From Petrosia ficiformis (Eukaryota > Porifera > Demospongiae > Haplosclerida > Petrosiidae), in assembly GCA_947044365.1 (NCBI GenBank), contig OX345636.1, positions 38,319,200 through 38,383,199 on the forward strand: 64,000 nucleotides of DNA, given 5' to 3'. A program made the translations under genes and the position numbers. Positions 22,469 through 35,645 of this stretch are shown here, one piece after another (the first letter of the stretch is position 1; the number at the start of each line of letters is the position of its first letter). The notes below the pieces were generated by a model that did no database searches, was not told the DNA's origin, and saw nothing but the letters and a program-made list of their open reading frames with translations.

Positions 22469-23505
22469 AAATATGTAATACCTGCCTATTAATTATAACT
22501 AATATTCTGGTCCATTTCTACGGTAGGCCTTCATCAAAATTAACTAATTGTTTTACCAATTCATCATAATTTTTATTTCTAGGACAATCTGTTTCTACTA
22601 ATAAGGGAGGTAGAAGAGTCAGTTGTCTGAATGGAACTGGATAAGTGAACTAAAGGATGAATGGTACATATTGAAGACAAACAAAATACATGCACACGTA
22701 TATAACCTTATGGCAGTCAATTCAAAAGATTTTATATATACTGCTAACTTCCAGCTTATCAAATGCCAGAGGTAAACAAGCATATTAGAGACTTCCCATT
22801 TTCTCTGTACTGATGCTGTTGTATACAAATTTAATATGTGAAGTAATAATTATTTGTTGTCATCAGGATAAAACGAGAATGTTTTGTTTGTTTTTGTCCA
22901 CACTAAAACAAATGGTTACCATGCTGTTAAAAACAAATTCACAAAGATAACCCTTTGAAGTCATTCAATTCTATACTTTATGAATTTCTTTGCATAAATC
23001 ATGTTAGTATATTTTCCAGAATACATACATTTCCAGTATATTTTTCATCTCATTAGTTTAAGTTCGCACTGCAAAAACAAAAATTCTTGGTCATTGAAGT
23101 TGCAAGGATAAAGTTGCATGTGTGCCATGCTTTTGATGCCATAAAATGTACTGAAACCCTATTTTGTTATCCTACACATAATATTTTATGTTTCTTATAA
23201 AACTTCAAAGCAAAATTAAATGATTGAAATTTCTTGAAAACCTGCAAACACATAATTTAATTAATCAAGAAATACCACGAATCAGCCAGTTATTTGGCAA
23301 CAAAGTCCATGTTTAATAAACATTAGTTGTGATAAAATTCTGAATCAGATAGGTTTTGTTTATCATCAAATGTGTTACTAGAGAAGTTTTTTATTATGTC
23401 CAGTGCTTATATATAGTGTATAGCTGGAGGTCGCTCAAGATAACTGCCAAACGCTGTATTCAACAATATTATATTTATTTTTCAAAGTCCTTCACTGTGC
23501 CAACC
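22469..23505. other. Intergenic, repeat-derived; upstream region of gene B
   Basis: No gene seen. The stretch around 23090-23300 resembles the repeat units in gene C intron 3 (around 38580-38720 and 39950-40080), sharing CTTATAAAACTTCAAAG and TTTCTTGAAAACCTGCAA. A TATATATA motif at 23408-23416 lies about 90 bp before the gene B start codon and could be its TATA element. Confidence 0.45.
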
Positions 23506-26500
23506 ATGAAAATGTTATTCTTTGTTGCTCTGGCAGTGTTGTTTGGTTGTGGTGATGCACAATGTGATTTCCCTGATAATGATAATCTTGCAAATGCAGT
23601 TAGTGATGCTATTGGAGCAACAATTGTTCGTACAAATGTATTATGTTTGACTGACTTCAATATAAAAAATGAGTATAGTAGTGCGGTTGTTGCTGCTGAA
23701 GTTACCGGATTCGACTTTCCCTTTGTCAATTTCGAGGTTATCTGTGTTGTTGGTGTAAATGGAAGTGTGTGGAATAACGTAAACCTTGAAATCACAAATG
23801 CCACTAGTTTGGACTTACCCTTGATGGAACGATGTTCATCATGTACAGTAAATATTCTGATTCTTGACGAATTTTCTGAAGCAGTTTGTTCTCGTAAGTT
23901 CCTCGGACACTAGCTAATTACCATCATATCATGTAGCATGTATGTGTGTCTGCATCTGTACCTTGTATTTAGTACCTAGTCTGGTGGCACACCAACTTTG
24001 CATAGTGACTATAATTATACATACGTATCTAAATATAATTGACTAGGTTACTGTATAAGTAACACAATATTGTGACCTTTGAATTTAAAGTTACTGGCTC
24101 CCTGCCTATGTCTGTCTTTTTTATTCCTTTCCGGCTGATTATCTAAAATGATTCAATGAAATTGAACACTAAATATGAATTATTTTTATTGCCAGCGCAG
24201 TTAATGTATTACTACACATGTAATATAGATGTTTGTAGGGTGTGAGTCACAATTTTAATATGGTGCAGATAGTAGATATACAACTATAGTACGTTGTCCA
24301 CTACTTGTGATGTCATTTCCTAAACATTTCTATCAGTGTGCTGTGTATCCGATTATTTAAACGGAAACATTTATTATTTTCTAGTAATTGAAGGTCCCTA
24401 CTTCAGTCTATAAAAACTCCCTGATCACACTTACTTGAATCCACTTTGATAGACGATTATGTACCACATTCTTCTATTTATTATTCAATGCAATTTTTAC
24501 CTTCTCAAGCTCACCTCCCTGAAGATTATCATCTCTCTAGATTATTATATATAATAATAGCTTGACAAAGAACTGGTGCAGGTGGTGAACTATCAGGGAA
24601 GATTATGGATGACACTTTTCACCACTCATTGACCCATGCATATCCTAATACTAATATTTATTATTACAAACTTGTAATTTGCAAATATATAGAAACAGTG
24701 ATAATTAATTTTAATCAGTAATAAGTATTTCACTTTTATTTATTCAGCTTGTCACCCAAATTGTTCTGAAATTGAATTTGGTTCTGGACGATGTTTCGGA
24801 AGTGGTGCAGATGAGTGCTGTCCGTTCTATACCATTGCTACCTTTATGTGCCAAAATGATTGTTCAAACAGAAATATTGATCAAGAAAACTTTGTGTGCT
24901 GTAAGTAAAGTTTCCAAATAATGAGAGTGTTAAAGCTAGCATGCACTATACATGTGTTTCAGGAACCTTGTTTGAAAATTGAAATGTATAAGTTTCTAAA
25001 ACATGTTTCCGAAAAGGAATGATGCGTTTTTTACTGAAGGAATAAAAACACAAACTTGTGAACATACATGTACACATACAAATCATTATACATTGGAATC
25101 ATTTTAAGTAGTCTATTTAATTTAGAGTGGTGTATGCATATATGACCAGTAGTGGCCTAATGTACTAATTTCAAGTCAGCACAAATATTATATCATTAAT
25201 TTTGTGTGACTTCTGATACCAGAAGTCTTGCATATGATGACTATGTAAAGTCAACAATGACCTCGTAAATAATGTCAATATTATATAACTATATATGTAG
25301 TTAGTCTTAACCTGTCATCTACATGTATTCACACAATGCACACTGTAAAATTGCAAACTAAATGTGTTTCTTGAGTAGATGTAAGTATGCAAGTTCAAAA
25401 CTAGTCTTTCTGTTTTACTGTGAGTTTGCAGGAAATACTTATAGGTTTCATATTGTCTGCCACTAATCTGGTTATTACAATCTAATATTGGAAATTTATA
25501 GAAGTTGCTTAAAAGTGTGGTCATTGCCCTGTTGACTACTGAAATTTCCAATACTTATCTGGCTTAATGATAAACATTTTGGTATATCCACCTGAGAATT
25601 TACCATTTGCAAATCTGTTTCTGTCTATTGATTGTTGTCAAATGCAATTCATTCTTATTTTCTTTTGGTCTAGTATCCCAGTATTGGGATCCCATTTATA
25701 ACTGATTCCTAGCTAGGTTAATATGTTAAAGGTAATTTATAGGTTATTAGGCCTGTGACAACATCAGAGTCAAACACATTAGCTACTGTTGCTCTACCAG
25801 CTAAGCTACTGTGACTCAGCTGACAGAGACTAAGCGGGGGTGCCGTTTTGTTCTTTTGTTGTTAATAATTATTATCAGTAATGATGTTGAGTTATTAACA
25901 TGTATACTGTGTGATCCATTCGTTCATCAATCTATCTATACATCTATTCATCACACATACAGTGGCCGAGTTCTTCTTCATTAATGAAACAATTATTGAG
26001 GTTGATGAAAGCATTGGAATATTAACACTGTGTACAGAACTTGGTGGTGCTGTATTATCACAGGATATCACTATCCAGTTAATGGATACAGAATCGACCA
26101 CAGCTCAACGTTAGTATATACAATAATATTATACAATGTATATATTTTACCACAACTACAATACACAAGTGTTATAATGTAGTTTGAACTACATCAAAAT
26201 TTCTGAATCACCTATTTCATACATCTGGTGCACTTTGTGACAATCAAAGTAGCAAGACCTTAGATCAGCAAAATAGGGTATGCCTCATGCATTATCATAT
26301 CTTCAAATTCTGCTACTAAATATAATTTTTTGAGAGTAGAGAATTTAGCCCACTATATCTCTAAGCCTTCTAATCATGAATATAGTTGTTCTGTACTGCT
26401 ACCTAGCCAAAAACTACTTATCCAAATAGATCATAACATAAAAATAACCTCTCAAGTAACAGATTTTTTTTAAACAGGAACTCCATTAATATATAAAATT

Positions 26501-28778
26501 TCAGATCCTTTGTCATAATAGCAAATTGTGCATACAATAATAATTATTTGTTACACCACAAGTTTGTGTTTATTGTACAAACAGAATTTTATAGTGATAC
26601 CAGAAGTTTAGTGTCAGCCTTTTTCACGTTTGGAAGCAAATTAAGCAGGAAAGTAGATGCAAAATGACAAAGAGATTGATAGATGCATTCATTGGATCTA
26701 AACTACCACAATATCAGAGACCAATACAAAAACCAAATAATAAATTTACTGGTCAGTATGGCCAACAAAAGCATTTGGATACCTGCAAACACACAATTTA
26801 TTTATACTATACCTTGGTGCCAATTATTTCATAGTGACATCATACATGTAGCCATAACATCCTTTATGACAATTGAGAAACTAAATGAAAATTCATGCAA
26901 CTGTACAAAATCAATAAAATGGTTATTTTAAAGATTTAATTTTTGCAGTATATCCTGAGTTCCATTGGAACAATAGAAATTAATTTTGTTTTACCAAAAT
27001 ACTAAAATAATTATTATAACTTAATGTTCCTTTGGATTTGACAATACTGTATTCATTGTTTTGAAAATACAATTTTACTGAGATTATGATCTTTGATCCT
27101 CCTAGGTGGTTCTGACTATAACCTACCAAAATCATTTGAAGTGTTTTACCCTGTGGGCTCTGAAATAGGAACACAAAAATGTGCAAATATTGTAATATTT
27201 GATGATGATACTTTAGAAGGTACTCACAACTTCACTATTAATTTGGTAGATCCTGGAAACCCTTGTTGTAATGTGGTATTTCCATCAACAATACAGATTG
27301 ATATTTTGGATAATGAAGGTCAGCGTAAGTGTGTGTGGGTGTTGGTACGTCTGTGTGTGTGCATGTGTGTACGTATATTTATGTACGTATCCAGTATTAT
27401 ACATGTAACTTTGTGTGTTTGTATGTATAATTATTATAACTATAATTTTAATCCAGTTATCTGTGCTAGAGTGTAAATACCAGATCCAAGATAGTGTTTC
27501 AGAAGAGAGGATTATTGGCCACACCCATGTCCTATGCCCAATATATTTTGAGTATTCTGATGTACAGCAGTTGATGTTAAAATTGGTGGGGGAGAACACA
27601 ACCCCATGAACACTATCCCCCCTCCACAATTCAGAATTAATTATCATAAATCTCTTTATAATTATGTAATAATTATGTACATGAAATCAACAGTAGCTTT
27701 CTTTCTTTCTTTTCCAGGCATTACAGTTTCTCTATCAATGGGTTCAAGTATCACTGAGGGTACAAATGAAACATTGTCTGTAATACTTAGTGATATACCA
27801 GCAGGAGGATCTGAAGTTGATATTGTTGTTGTTTTAGAGGAAATATTTGGAACCGCAGGAGGTGATGTAGCCATTATAATCCATATTCATAATGTTATAC
27901 ACTACTGATCAACTTGCTACAATAATTCAACTTTATAATTATTAGCTGTGACAAGCTCATGATCAGCTGTCTAATTTCATAACTTAATGCTAAACTTGAA
28001 TATTTCTTTCCTTTTATCTACAGATAGTGATTTTGATGTACTTCCAAGTACAAGTGTTACATTTTCTAAACCAATATTAGTTGAAACCACTTTGAGTGTT
28101 TATATTATAGGTCTAATCGATAATACTATAGAAGATCGTGAGGCATTCAGTATATCTATTCACAGTGTTACTGCTACTGTACCAATAAATGTTAATTTTG
28201 GCATTAATACGAGGGAATTTGAAATAATCAATATAGATGGTAAGTGGTACTAACAATTAGATCATAATTAATCAAGGTCTCATGATAACTATGAATTTGC
28301 AAGAGGTCATTCCATCATTATATCTATTCACAGGTGCTAATGTTCGCTTTGATTCCATCTCTCTACTTACACCTGATGAGTCTCAAAGTAGTATTGATGT
28401 ATGTATTGAAATTTTAAATGTTCCAATAAGTGGATCTGAAGTCAATATATCGGTTACTCTTGCAGGTATTGATGGCACTGCATTAGGTGAGTATACTAAT
28501 ATTTTCTTGTGATGTGTTAATTTGTGAATTATATTACTCTTTCTCAGAAGGAGAGGATTACTCAATTGAAACTACAGAAGAGTTTTTCATACCAGTATTC
28601 AGTGGAAACACAGCATGTGTTACTGTTGCTATTACTGATGATGAAATATTTGAGGGGGATGAAACATTCAGTATCATAATGGACAGTGCATCAATTGATG
28701 AGATTACTCTTGCAGATGATGTTCTTGATATAACTATCATTGATGATGACAGTATGTACATAGTATAAAACATTTATA

Positions 28779-28830
<52 letters not shown>

Positions 28831-29906
28831 CAGAGATTGTTAATCAATGCAAATACATGCCTGAGAAGGCACTATTAGAAACCATGCCATGGCCATGACT
28901 CTAATGCAGGCTGCATCTATTTTTGTGGTCATAACATGTCATCTGCATTATGATAATTTATCATTAATTATTATTTATTTTATTATAACAAAAAATTAAA
29001 TATCATGGTGACACACCAGTAACCTCAGACCTCCTTGGACAGTTGGGAGCATTGAATTTCCATTTCAAATAATAGATGTGAGCACATCTAACTTTGAGAA
29101 AATGAATATGATTGGCTTCAGACAATGTGATGATGCATGATCCTTGCTGCCACAAGAGGATTTTAGATCTTGACTGTGTTGAAGTAAAATCATACTGTAA
29201 CAGTTTATTGTAACAAATAACAGTCACTTACTGTTGATATTTCTCTACTATGTTATTTATCCATGTATTGGTATCATGCCACAAACCTCCAGTAGTACAA
29301 TTTATTTTTTTGGAGCACATAATTACCTTACAGATCACAAGAGAAGCAAATGTATTGTAACATCCACTTTTTTATTCCTAATTCATTTGTGATTCTACAG
29401 AATGAATCATCTGGAGCAGAAATACCCACACCTGTTCTGTTTAATGAATAATTTTAGTTCGAGTTATAGTATGCCTGGTTTCTCAAAGTTTTAGTTTAGT
29501 TATAGTGTAATTAACTTAATGAAAGAGTTTTAGTTTTAGTTAACTAACTAGAAGTACCCATTATTAATTTAAGTTAGTTATAGTTATTGCAATAGACCTG
29601 TAATATAGTTATAGTTTAGTTAACTAAAAGTCAAAATACCTTACTAAAAGGGGTTTCAGTTTTAGTTCTAGTTAACTAAAACAACACTACTATGCATAAC
29701 GTATTTACTTATCAACTTTAGGAACCCCATCAACAATCTGTACATCAAGTTGTAACACACAGCTCAAAGATTCACAATATCAACTTTGCTGCAATTCTAA
29801 AAACTATGGAAATGTTATACGAGTGACTAAAGAGAATGATCGTTCAGCTTATCTTGTTTGTCCACTTGAAGTACCAGATTGGTGCGATTCATCTGGGAAT
29901 CTATGA
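23506..29906 (+). CDS. Gene B: secreted Calx-beta protein (aggregation-factor-like)
   Basis: Nine exons: 23506-23893, 24748-24900, 25963-26109, 27106-27324, 27718-27861, 28024-28239, 28334-28486, 28548-28751, 29722-29906. They sum to 1809 bp, 602 residues plus stop, and every intron is phase 1. Residues 1-19 form a signal peptide ending ...GDAQ. Residues 20-129 are an unrecognised domain with paired Cys. Residues 130-180 are Cys-rich and furin-like (GRCFGSG, ECCPF). Three Calx-beta domains follow (about 181-302, 303-422, 423-541), each over two exons, with acidic signatures DDDTLEGTHNF, DNTIEDREAF and DDEIFEGDETF. The last 61 residues are Cys-rich. There is no transmembrane segment. Calx-beta domains bind Ca2+ and are typical of sponge aggregation factors, but no Wreath or VWD domain is seen. 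An earlier in-frame ATG at 23356 is rejected because the signal peptide starts at 23506. Confidence 0.85.
25745..25822 (-). repeat. tRNA-like SINE relic
   Basis: On the minus strand it contains TAGCTTAGCTGGTAGAGC, a good tRNA D-arm/A-box, and about 30 bases later TGTTTGACTCTG, a weak B-box. The flanks do not form an acceptor stem, so this looks like a tRNA-derived SINE head and not a functional tRNA. Lies in gene B intron 2. Confidence 0.45.
28776..28831. repeat. (TA)n and (ATA)n microsatellite
   Basis: A TA run followed by ATA trinucleotides, 25 bases after the last Calx-beta exon of gene B. Confidence 0.9.
29446..29690. repeat. Degenerate TTTTAGTTA/GTTAACTAA tandem array
   Basis: Repeated GTTTTAGTT, AGTTATAGTTTAGTT and AGTTAACTAA motifs fill about 240 bp of gene B's last intron. 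No coding content. Confidence 0.75.
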
Positions 29907-32900
29907 ACATTTTGTTACACGTTTCAACTAATTATAAATATATGGTGTAAGCAAGACTTCATATTGATTTGATATTATTTAAGTAACAATAGTCCCCTCA
30001 ATATTATTAATAATCTTACACTGTTCTTTAGTGGTGACAACAGTCCTTTCATACTGTACACTTCAGAAAAATGTATAACTTTCTCTACTTTAATTTCTAT
30101 TTGTGTTTGAAGATCATAACTATTTTCTTCGCACAAGTCTCAGTATTACTGACAAGCTAAATAGAACACCTGTCAACTATAATTCTCAAGCTTTAACATA
30201 ATTAGATTAAAATTCAGATTCAGGATCTATGATCGTAATTATAACAATTATTGTAATTATTGTTTTCATCCAGAAAGTAGCCTAGTGTCCATATTTAAAT
30301 TGTTGCATGTAGTAGTTAATGATTATTACAAATATAGCAGCTTAATAAGCTTTGGCTTTTATATCTGCAAAAGAATGTTGAGAAAGGAAAAAAAACACCT
30401 ACTTACCTGTTTATAAGTGCATTATATGTAGCTGCTTTGAGTAGGTGTGTGTTAAATATTGGTAAATATAATCATAGCTCTATATGAGGGGTGCATTCAA
30501 TGGTCATAATTAACATGTCATTTTTCTACCTACTACTTTCACAATTCTAATAATACAAAACCTATTATAATAATTTCAAATACGGTATTGTATACAATTA
30601 TTCCAAAAAAGAGGTATTTCTTCATGTAACAATATAATTATAGAGTCCCGTTACATGTACTTTGACCTTACTAATGATATACATATGCATTGGTTCTACA
30701 TAGGTTGATGGCTGGGTGTACACTCTACGAATTTAAATATATTGCCAGTGACCATACAGTTCTGTGTGATGTATTAATCAGGTTCATAATAACATTGAGC
30801 TAATCGAACTGTCACAATGCGAATGTGAGGGGATTCAGGCGATTATGACTTGACGACATTTCGCGTGTAAAGGTTCACCACATCCTTCATGTGTAGTGAG
30901 CTAAAAAGATACCAAAACATTTTCAGTGCACCTTTTTTTACGCATGCCCCAGTTAATTCTATGTGGCAAACTAAATTTTCTGAGCCCCTGTGTAATCAAT
31001 ACTGCGTTAGCTTATAATCATTGATAGAACAGGAGATTATCAAACACTTACACAAGTTTGTGAATGAGGAGTGTGGTCAAATCAACTTTAAACTAAGCCC
31101 TATACTTGAATATACTGTGTGAAATGAGCCATGCCTGTTTTGCAAACTAAAGCCTTGATACAACAGTATAGATCAAGCTGTTAGTTGTTTGTTTTTATGC
31201 TACAGTGTACTGGTAACATTTTATTTTACATTTAAATTTTGACTTTTCTTCAATAATTAAGTGATAATGTCAAGTTGGTGGGGCTTAGGTCCACCCAGGC
31301 CCACTGTAATTAAACTGATTAGTTATTTTAACCAATTCAATAGAGTTTCATGCTCATGATCATTCGCTTCATAGTGTTTTTTCAATAATGAGAGCGTCTA
31401 GGAATGTAATTAGCCAATATTAGTTATCTATATAGTAAAAATGGAAAATAATTTTTTTACTTCAGTTATAAACATGATTATTATACAGATTGGAAATGTA
31501 ATGATTGTTTTAAATATCTGTCATAAATTATGTTCCTAATGAATAGTACATGTGTACTGAACATAATAAACATGTTTATAATGGAAAATAAAAATTATAT
31601 TTTCAAATGGAAATATAATATTGCCTTCTTCATTATAGATACTCTTGTTACTACTATTTTATGAAAAAGGAATATAAAAGTGACAACATATAAGGTTTAA
31701 GCAAGGAGAATTGTTCAATATATCTTACGTACTATGATAGGCATACATTGGCATGTATTGTAGTCCAGAGACAAAAAACATCACACTTAATATATATATA
31801 TATATATATATACTATTTGAAAAGCAATGCCTCCGATTAAGGGAATTAACTAGATAGCCCCGCAAAATCTTCAAAATGCCATAATACAGACAGACTAGCA
31901 CATTAATACAGTATGTATAACTTATATAAAAATAGAAAGAGTAATTTACATGTACATAATGAAAACTTTCTCTCAGTAGCTGTCTAAGGGATACCATTGC
32001 AGTTGGTAGTAAGAGAAGGAATTAAAGTTATGTAACTTCTAATACAAATATAGAGCTATAGTATGAGTTGAATGAGGATACTACACTTTTGTATTTACTG
32101 TAATTACACTAATTAAATGTTTCTTAAATTACATGCTGTACTATACAACAGCATTTGGTCACAATTGACTCTATTAATATTTACATGTACTATATATAAT
32201 AATACAGTAATGAAGGTGGTATACAATCACTGGACTGGACTGGACCTTCAATAATATATTGTATGTATATGCCCGAGTACACACCTCTAGCTATAATTAT
32301 ATGAAATAATTATTATACTTGACATGAATCAGTCCAGTCCAGCCAGTCCAGGAACTGCCAATAATGAACAATAACCATTACACAGTAGAGTATTTGAGCT
32401 AAAAGTAGATGTATGTGTGATCTATACATGATTTATACTACATTAACTGTAGTGTTGTACCTATACTGGTAGGTAAATGTATAGGTGCCTATACCAAGGT
32501 ATGAGTAAATATAGGTATATAAATAGGCAAGTAGTATAGGGCAGATACAGATACTTTAAGTTTTGAAACGTTAAAGTACTATATTTTACTGTAGGAAAAG
32601 ATTGATAAAACAGTCAGAATCATATTTTTTTAAAGCTATTTCCATCTTTTATATATAGTAGTTTGTGAGTTTCATTTTCAAACAGAAATGGCATATAGAG
32701 GAGTGCTAAAAATTAGTGATGCACATGAACATATACTAGAAAAGGAGTGAACACACGTATATATAGGTATAGGTATAAGCAGTTTTAGTTGCCTATAATA
32801 TCTGTATCTGAAATATAGGCAAAATATAGTATAGATAAAACACTAATTAACAGTACTATAATAGTACTACAGTTAATATTTACCGATCTGTTTATTGTAC

Positions 32901-34205
32901 TCTACTATATATGTAGCAAGTCAGTAATTCATTCATCCTAATCTTTGAATAAACCAGATGTAATGGGGTTTTGCAGATATTCCAAACATTACTTTGGATG
33001 TCTACTAGCAGGAGCACATGAATCCCAACCTCATCTTCTTAGTTTTGCGCGTAATAGATTTGGTATAAATTACCATATTCTGCTTTTATGAATTCTATGT
33101 TGTCAATTGAACAGAGTTCGTTTGTAGCCTACATGAACGCACATACCTGTACTCAGAGAACATTATTTCTTTACTTGATTTGTGTTTGAATGCGATGTAT
33201 CCGCAATTCCAGAATGTTGTCTACCGGTAGGTCCATGGAACAGCTATATATGGGCTCAATTGCCAATCTAGTGATGGAAGATATAGAACAAAGAGCTCTT
33301 TGAACCTTCAGGACTCCTTTACGGTTCTGGAAGAGATATGTTGACGATACTTGAATCTTTGCAGCATGGATGTACCTTAAATTCAAAGACATTTCTCTGG
33401 TCTCTTTTTCACTGATTACCTCAAAACTTTGAATGAGTAGCCACCAGACACCTAATCCTTTATGATCCATCCACTAGTAATGATAATTAACAGTATTTTG
33501 ATTTAGAATCTGACCACAGATTGAACAAAAAAAACTCAAACATTATACCATTGCTCTGTTCTAAATCGTTGTTTTTTTTTCTTTTCAAACTTAAGTCAGT
33601 CATCGTAAGGCTAACTCTGTGCAAGCAGTGTATCCTAAATGCATGAGGATATATTAATAATGAATAATGTTGATGTAATGCAATGACTAGTACTGTTACA
33701 TGTTATAGTCATATATAAGGCAATTTGGTTCTGGACATGTGATCGATCCCGTGATGAAAGTTCCTGTTAGGCCCGCCCATTCGCTTGAAGAGTAATGTTC
33801 TAGGAACATAAAGTTGTTCCACTGCAACTATACTTGCAGCGGTTAACGAGCACCGTCGGGACGGGACCCTCGCCTATGTGGCAGTGATACAAAGCACTAC
33901 TCTAAATATAATAAAGTTTGTGTATGAAACAAACAATACTTTTGTTACATATAAATTTGAAAAACATTTATGGGCATTAAAACAAAGACAAAATTAGAAT
34001 ATCAATGAAAGAAATGTATATACATGTATGTATAATTTGTATAATATTATTTTTTTCCTTGCATAATTTGAAGTCTACCAGTACCCCATTTGAAATGTCA
34101 ATGTTTTTATTTTTCCAGAAAAACTGCTAACACACAGACAAAACGATTACCGTACCCTTCCGCCTACGCTACGCGGCGAGGGTAATTATTGCACTCCCAA
34201 GTAAC
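29907..34205. other. Gene-poor intergenic region
   Basis: No convincing gene. It holds the MITE at 32450-32845, an inverted GGACTGGACTGGACC pair (32232-32246 and 32331-32352), a (TA)n run at 31789-31811 and a stretch at 31500-31650 similar to 48990-49140. A more GC-rich patch at 33770-33880 (around GAGCACCGTCGGGACGGGAC) is unassigned. Short ORFs here show no recognisable protein. Confidence 0.5.
32450..32845. mobile_element. MITE, TAGTG...CCTATAC family, copy 1
   Basis: Begins TAGTGTTGTACCTATACTG and ends with a loose inverse (GTATAGATAAAACACTA). The interior is rich in TATAGG units. The same start, interior (GGTGCCTATACC, CAGATACAGATACTTTA, TTGCCTATAATAT-like) and end recur at 47213-47552 in the same orientation. 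Confidence 0.65.
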
Positions 34206-34343
34206 ATGACATGTACACGTGAGTTCACAGATATTCGAGCTTCTGCTATCTTTGCAGCTAGAAACCTTGGCTATGAGAAGCTGAAAGATCTGCAGATGGA
34301 TGCTTTACTTACGACATTCTCCCAGGATTACCTGGGTCTTTGA
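34206..34343 (+). pseudogene. RecQ-helicase-like N-terminal scrap
   Basis: A 45-residue frame contains AARNLGYEKLKDLQMDAL, which matches the Q-motif region before the Walker A site in RecQ-like helicases. The frame ends at TGA before any Walker A motif. The preceding GC-rich segment (34160-34190, CCGCCTACGCTACGCGGCGAG) resembles the inverse of 60365-60400, so this may be a repeat-borne relic. Confidence 0.5.
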
Positions 34344-34713
34344 TATAGCTTTCTATGGTGGTATACCTCGACACGGCAGCTCTAGATTTAATAAAGAAGT
34401 CCACGAAGATAAAACACGCTTTCTAGGCAGGAGTTGCTAGTGAATCAGTACCTATAGATTCCGCCATTCTGTTGGAATATCCTTCAGATCATTTCCACAG
34501 CCTAAGCGGTAAATTTTCACATTCCGCCATTTGCAATTGCTATCTGGTCACACCTACTCGACGTACTTTATAACCACTAATTGCATTCCTGCAGAACAAC
34601 TTCCGCGAGGGTCTGGTTTACGCGAGACTAAGTTCCTGTCACACACCTGAAGGTAGGAAACCACACTCGTCCTACTAATTATAACATCTTATCTCTGAAA
34701 ACTACTGTTAACG

Positions 34714-34911
34714 ATGAATTGTATTCTTCTCTTTCTTGTTGCTATTACTACTGTACGTGTTTCAAATGCCCAATGTACTGGTTCAATGTCAAGTAGTGGC
34801 CATGAAGTGTCATGGACCGTGTCTGGAGAAAATGTTGAGTTTACCGTTTCTGCGGACACAACAGGATGGGTTGGAGTTGGTTTCTCTCTGACACCCAGTA
34901 TGGTATGTAAA

Positions 34912-34949
<38 letters not shown>

Positions 34950-35187
34950 TATATATATATGTAATATATATAGTATGCTAATAGGTCCTATATACAAAAT
35001 ATAGGACCTGAGTTTGTGTTCGAGGATTATAGCCCGGGCCTGTGAGGCCGGGCTAGATCACATCCGAGGACACAAAACAAGGGTCCTATAAACAGTATAT
35101 AGGACCTATCAACATGCTATATACAATATAATATTATTGTGAGATCTGCATAGTGCACATATGGAATGTCTATAAACTCTATATACA

Positions 35188-35231
<44 letters not shown>

Positions 35232-35594
35232 ATATATGTAATATATATAGTACACTTACAGGTCTTATATACAAAAATATAGACCCGAGGTTTAGTGTCC
35301 AAGGATGTGATATAGCCCGAGCCTGCGAGGGCTATATCACATCCGAGGACACTAAACCAAGGTTTTATATTGTTTTATATAAGAACTGTAAGTGTACTAT
35401 ATACAATATATTGTATGCTGATAGATTAAAGATTCACAGGTCTATATACAAAAATATAAGACCTAACCACATCAAACGGTTGCCATGGTAGCATGCTATA
35501 TATATATATATATATATATATAGGACTCACCACATCAAAGGGATGATGTCACCATCATACTATATGCATATATATATATATATATATACATATA

Positions 35595-35645
<51 letters not shown>

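Noticed and set aside
23356..23505. Earlier in-frame ATG for gene B at 23356
   Set aside because: The extension is not signal-like, lies over the TATA-like motif, and the ATG at 23506 begins a clear signal peptide.
33171..33470. 99-codon minus-strand frame
   Set aside because: No signal, motif or splice context; probable chance frame.
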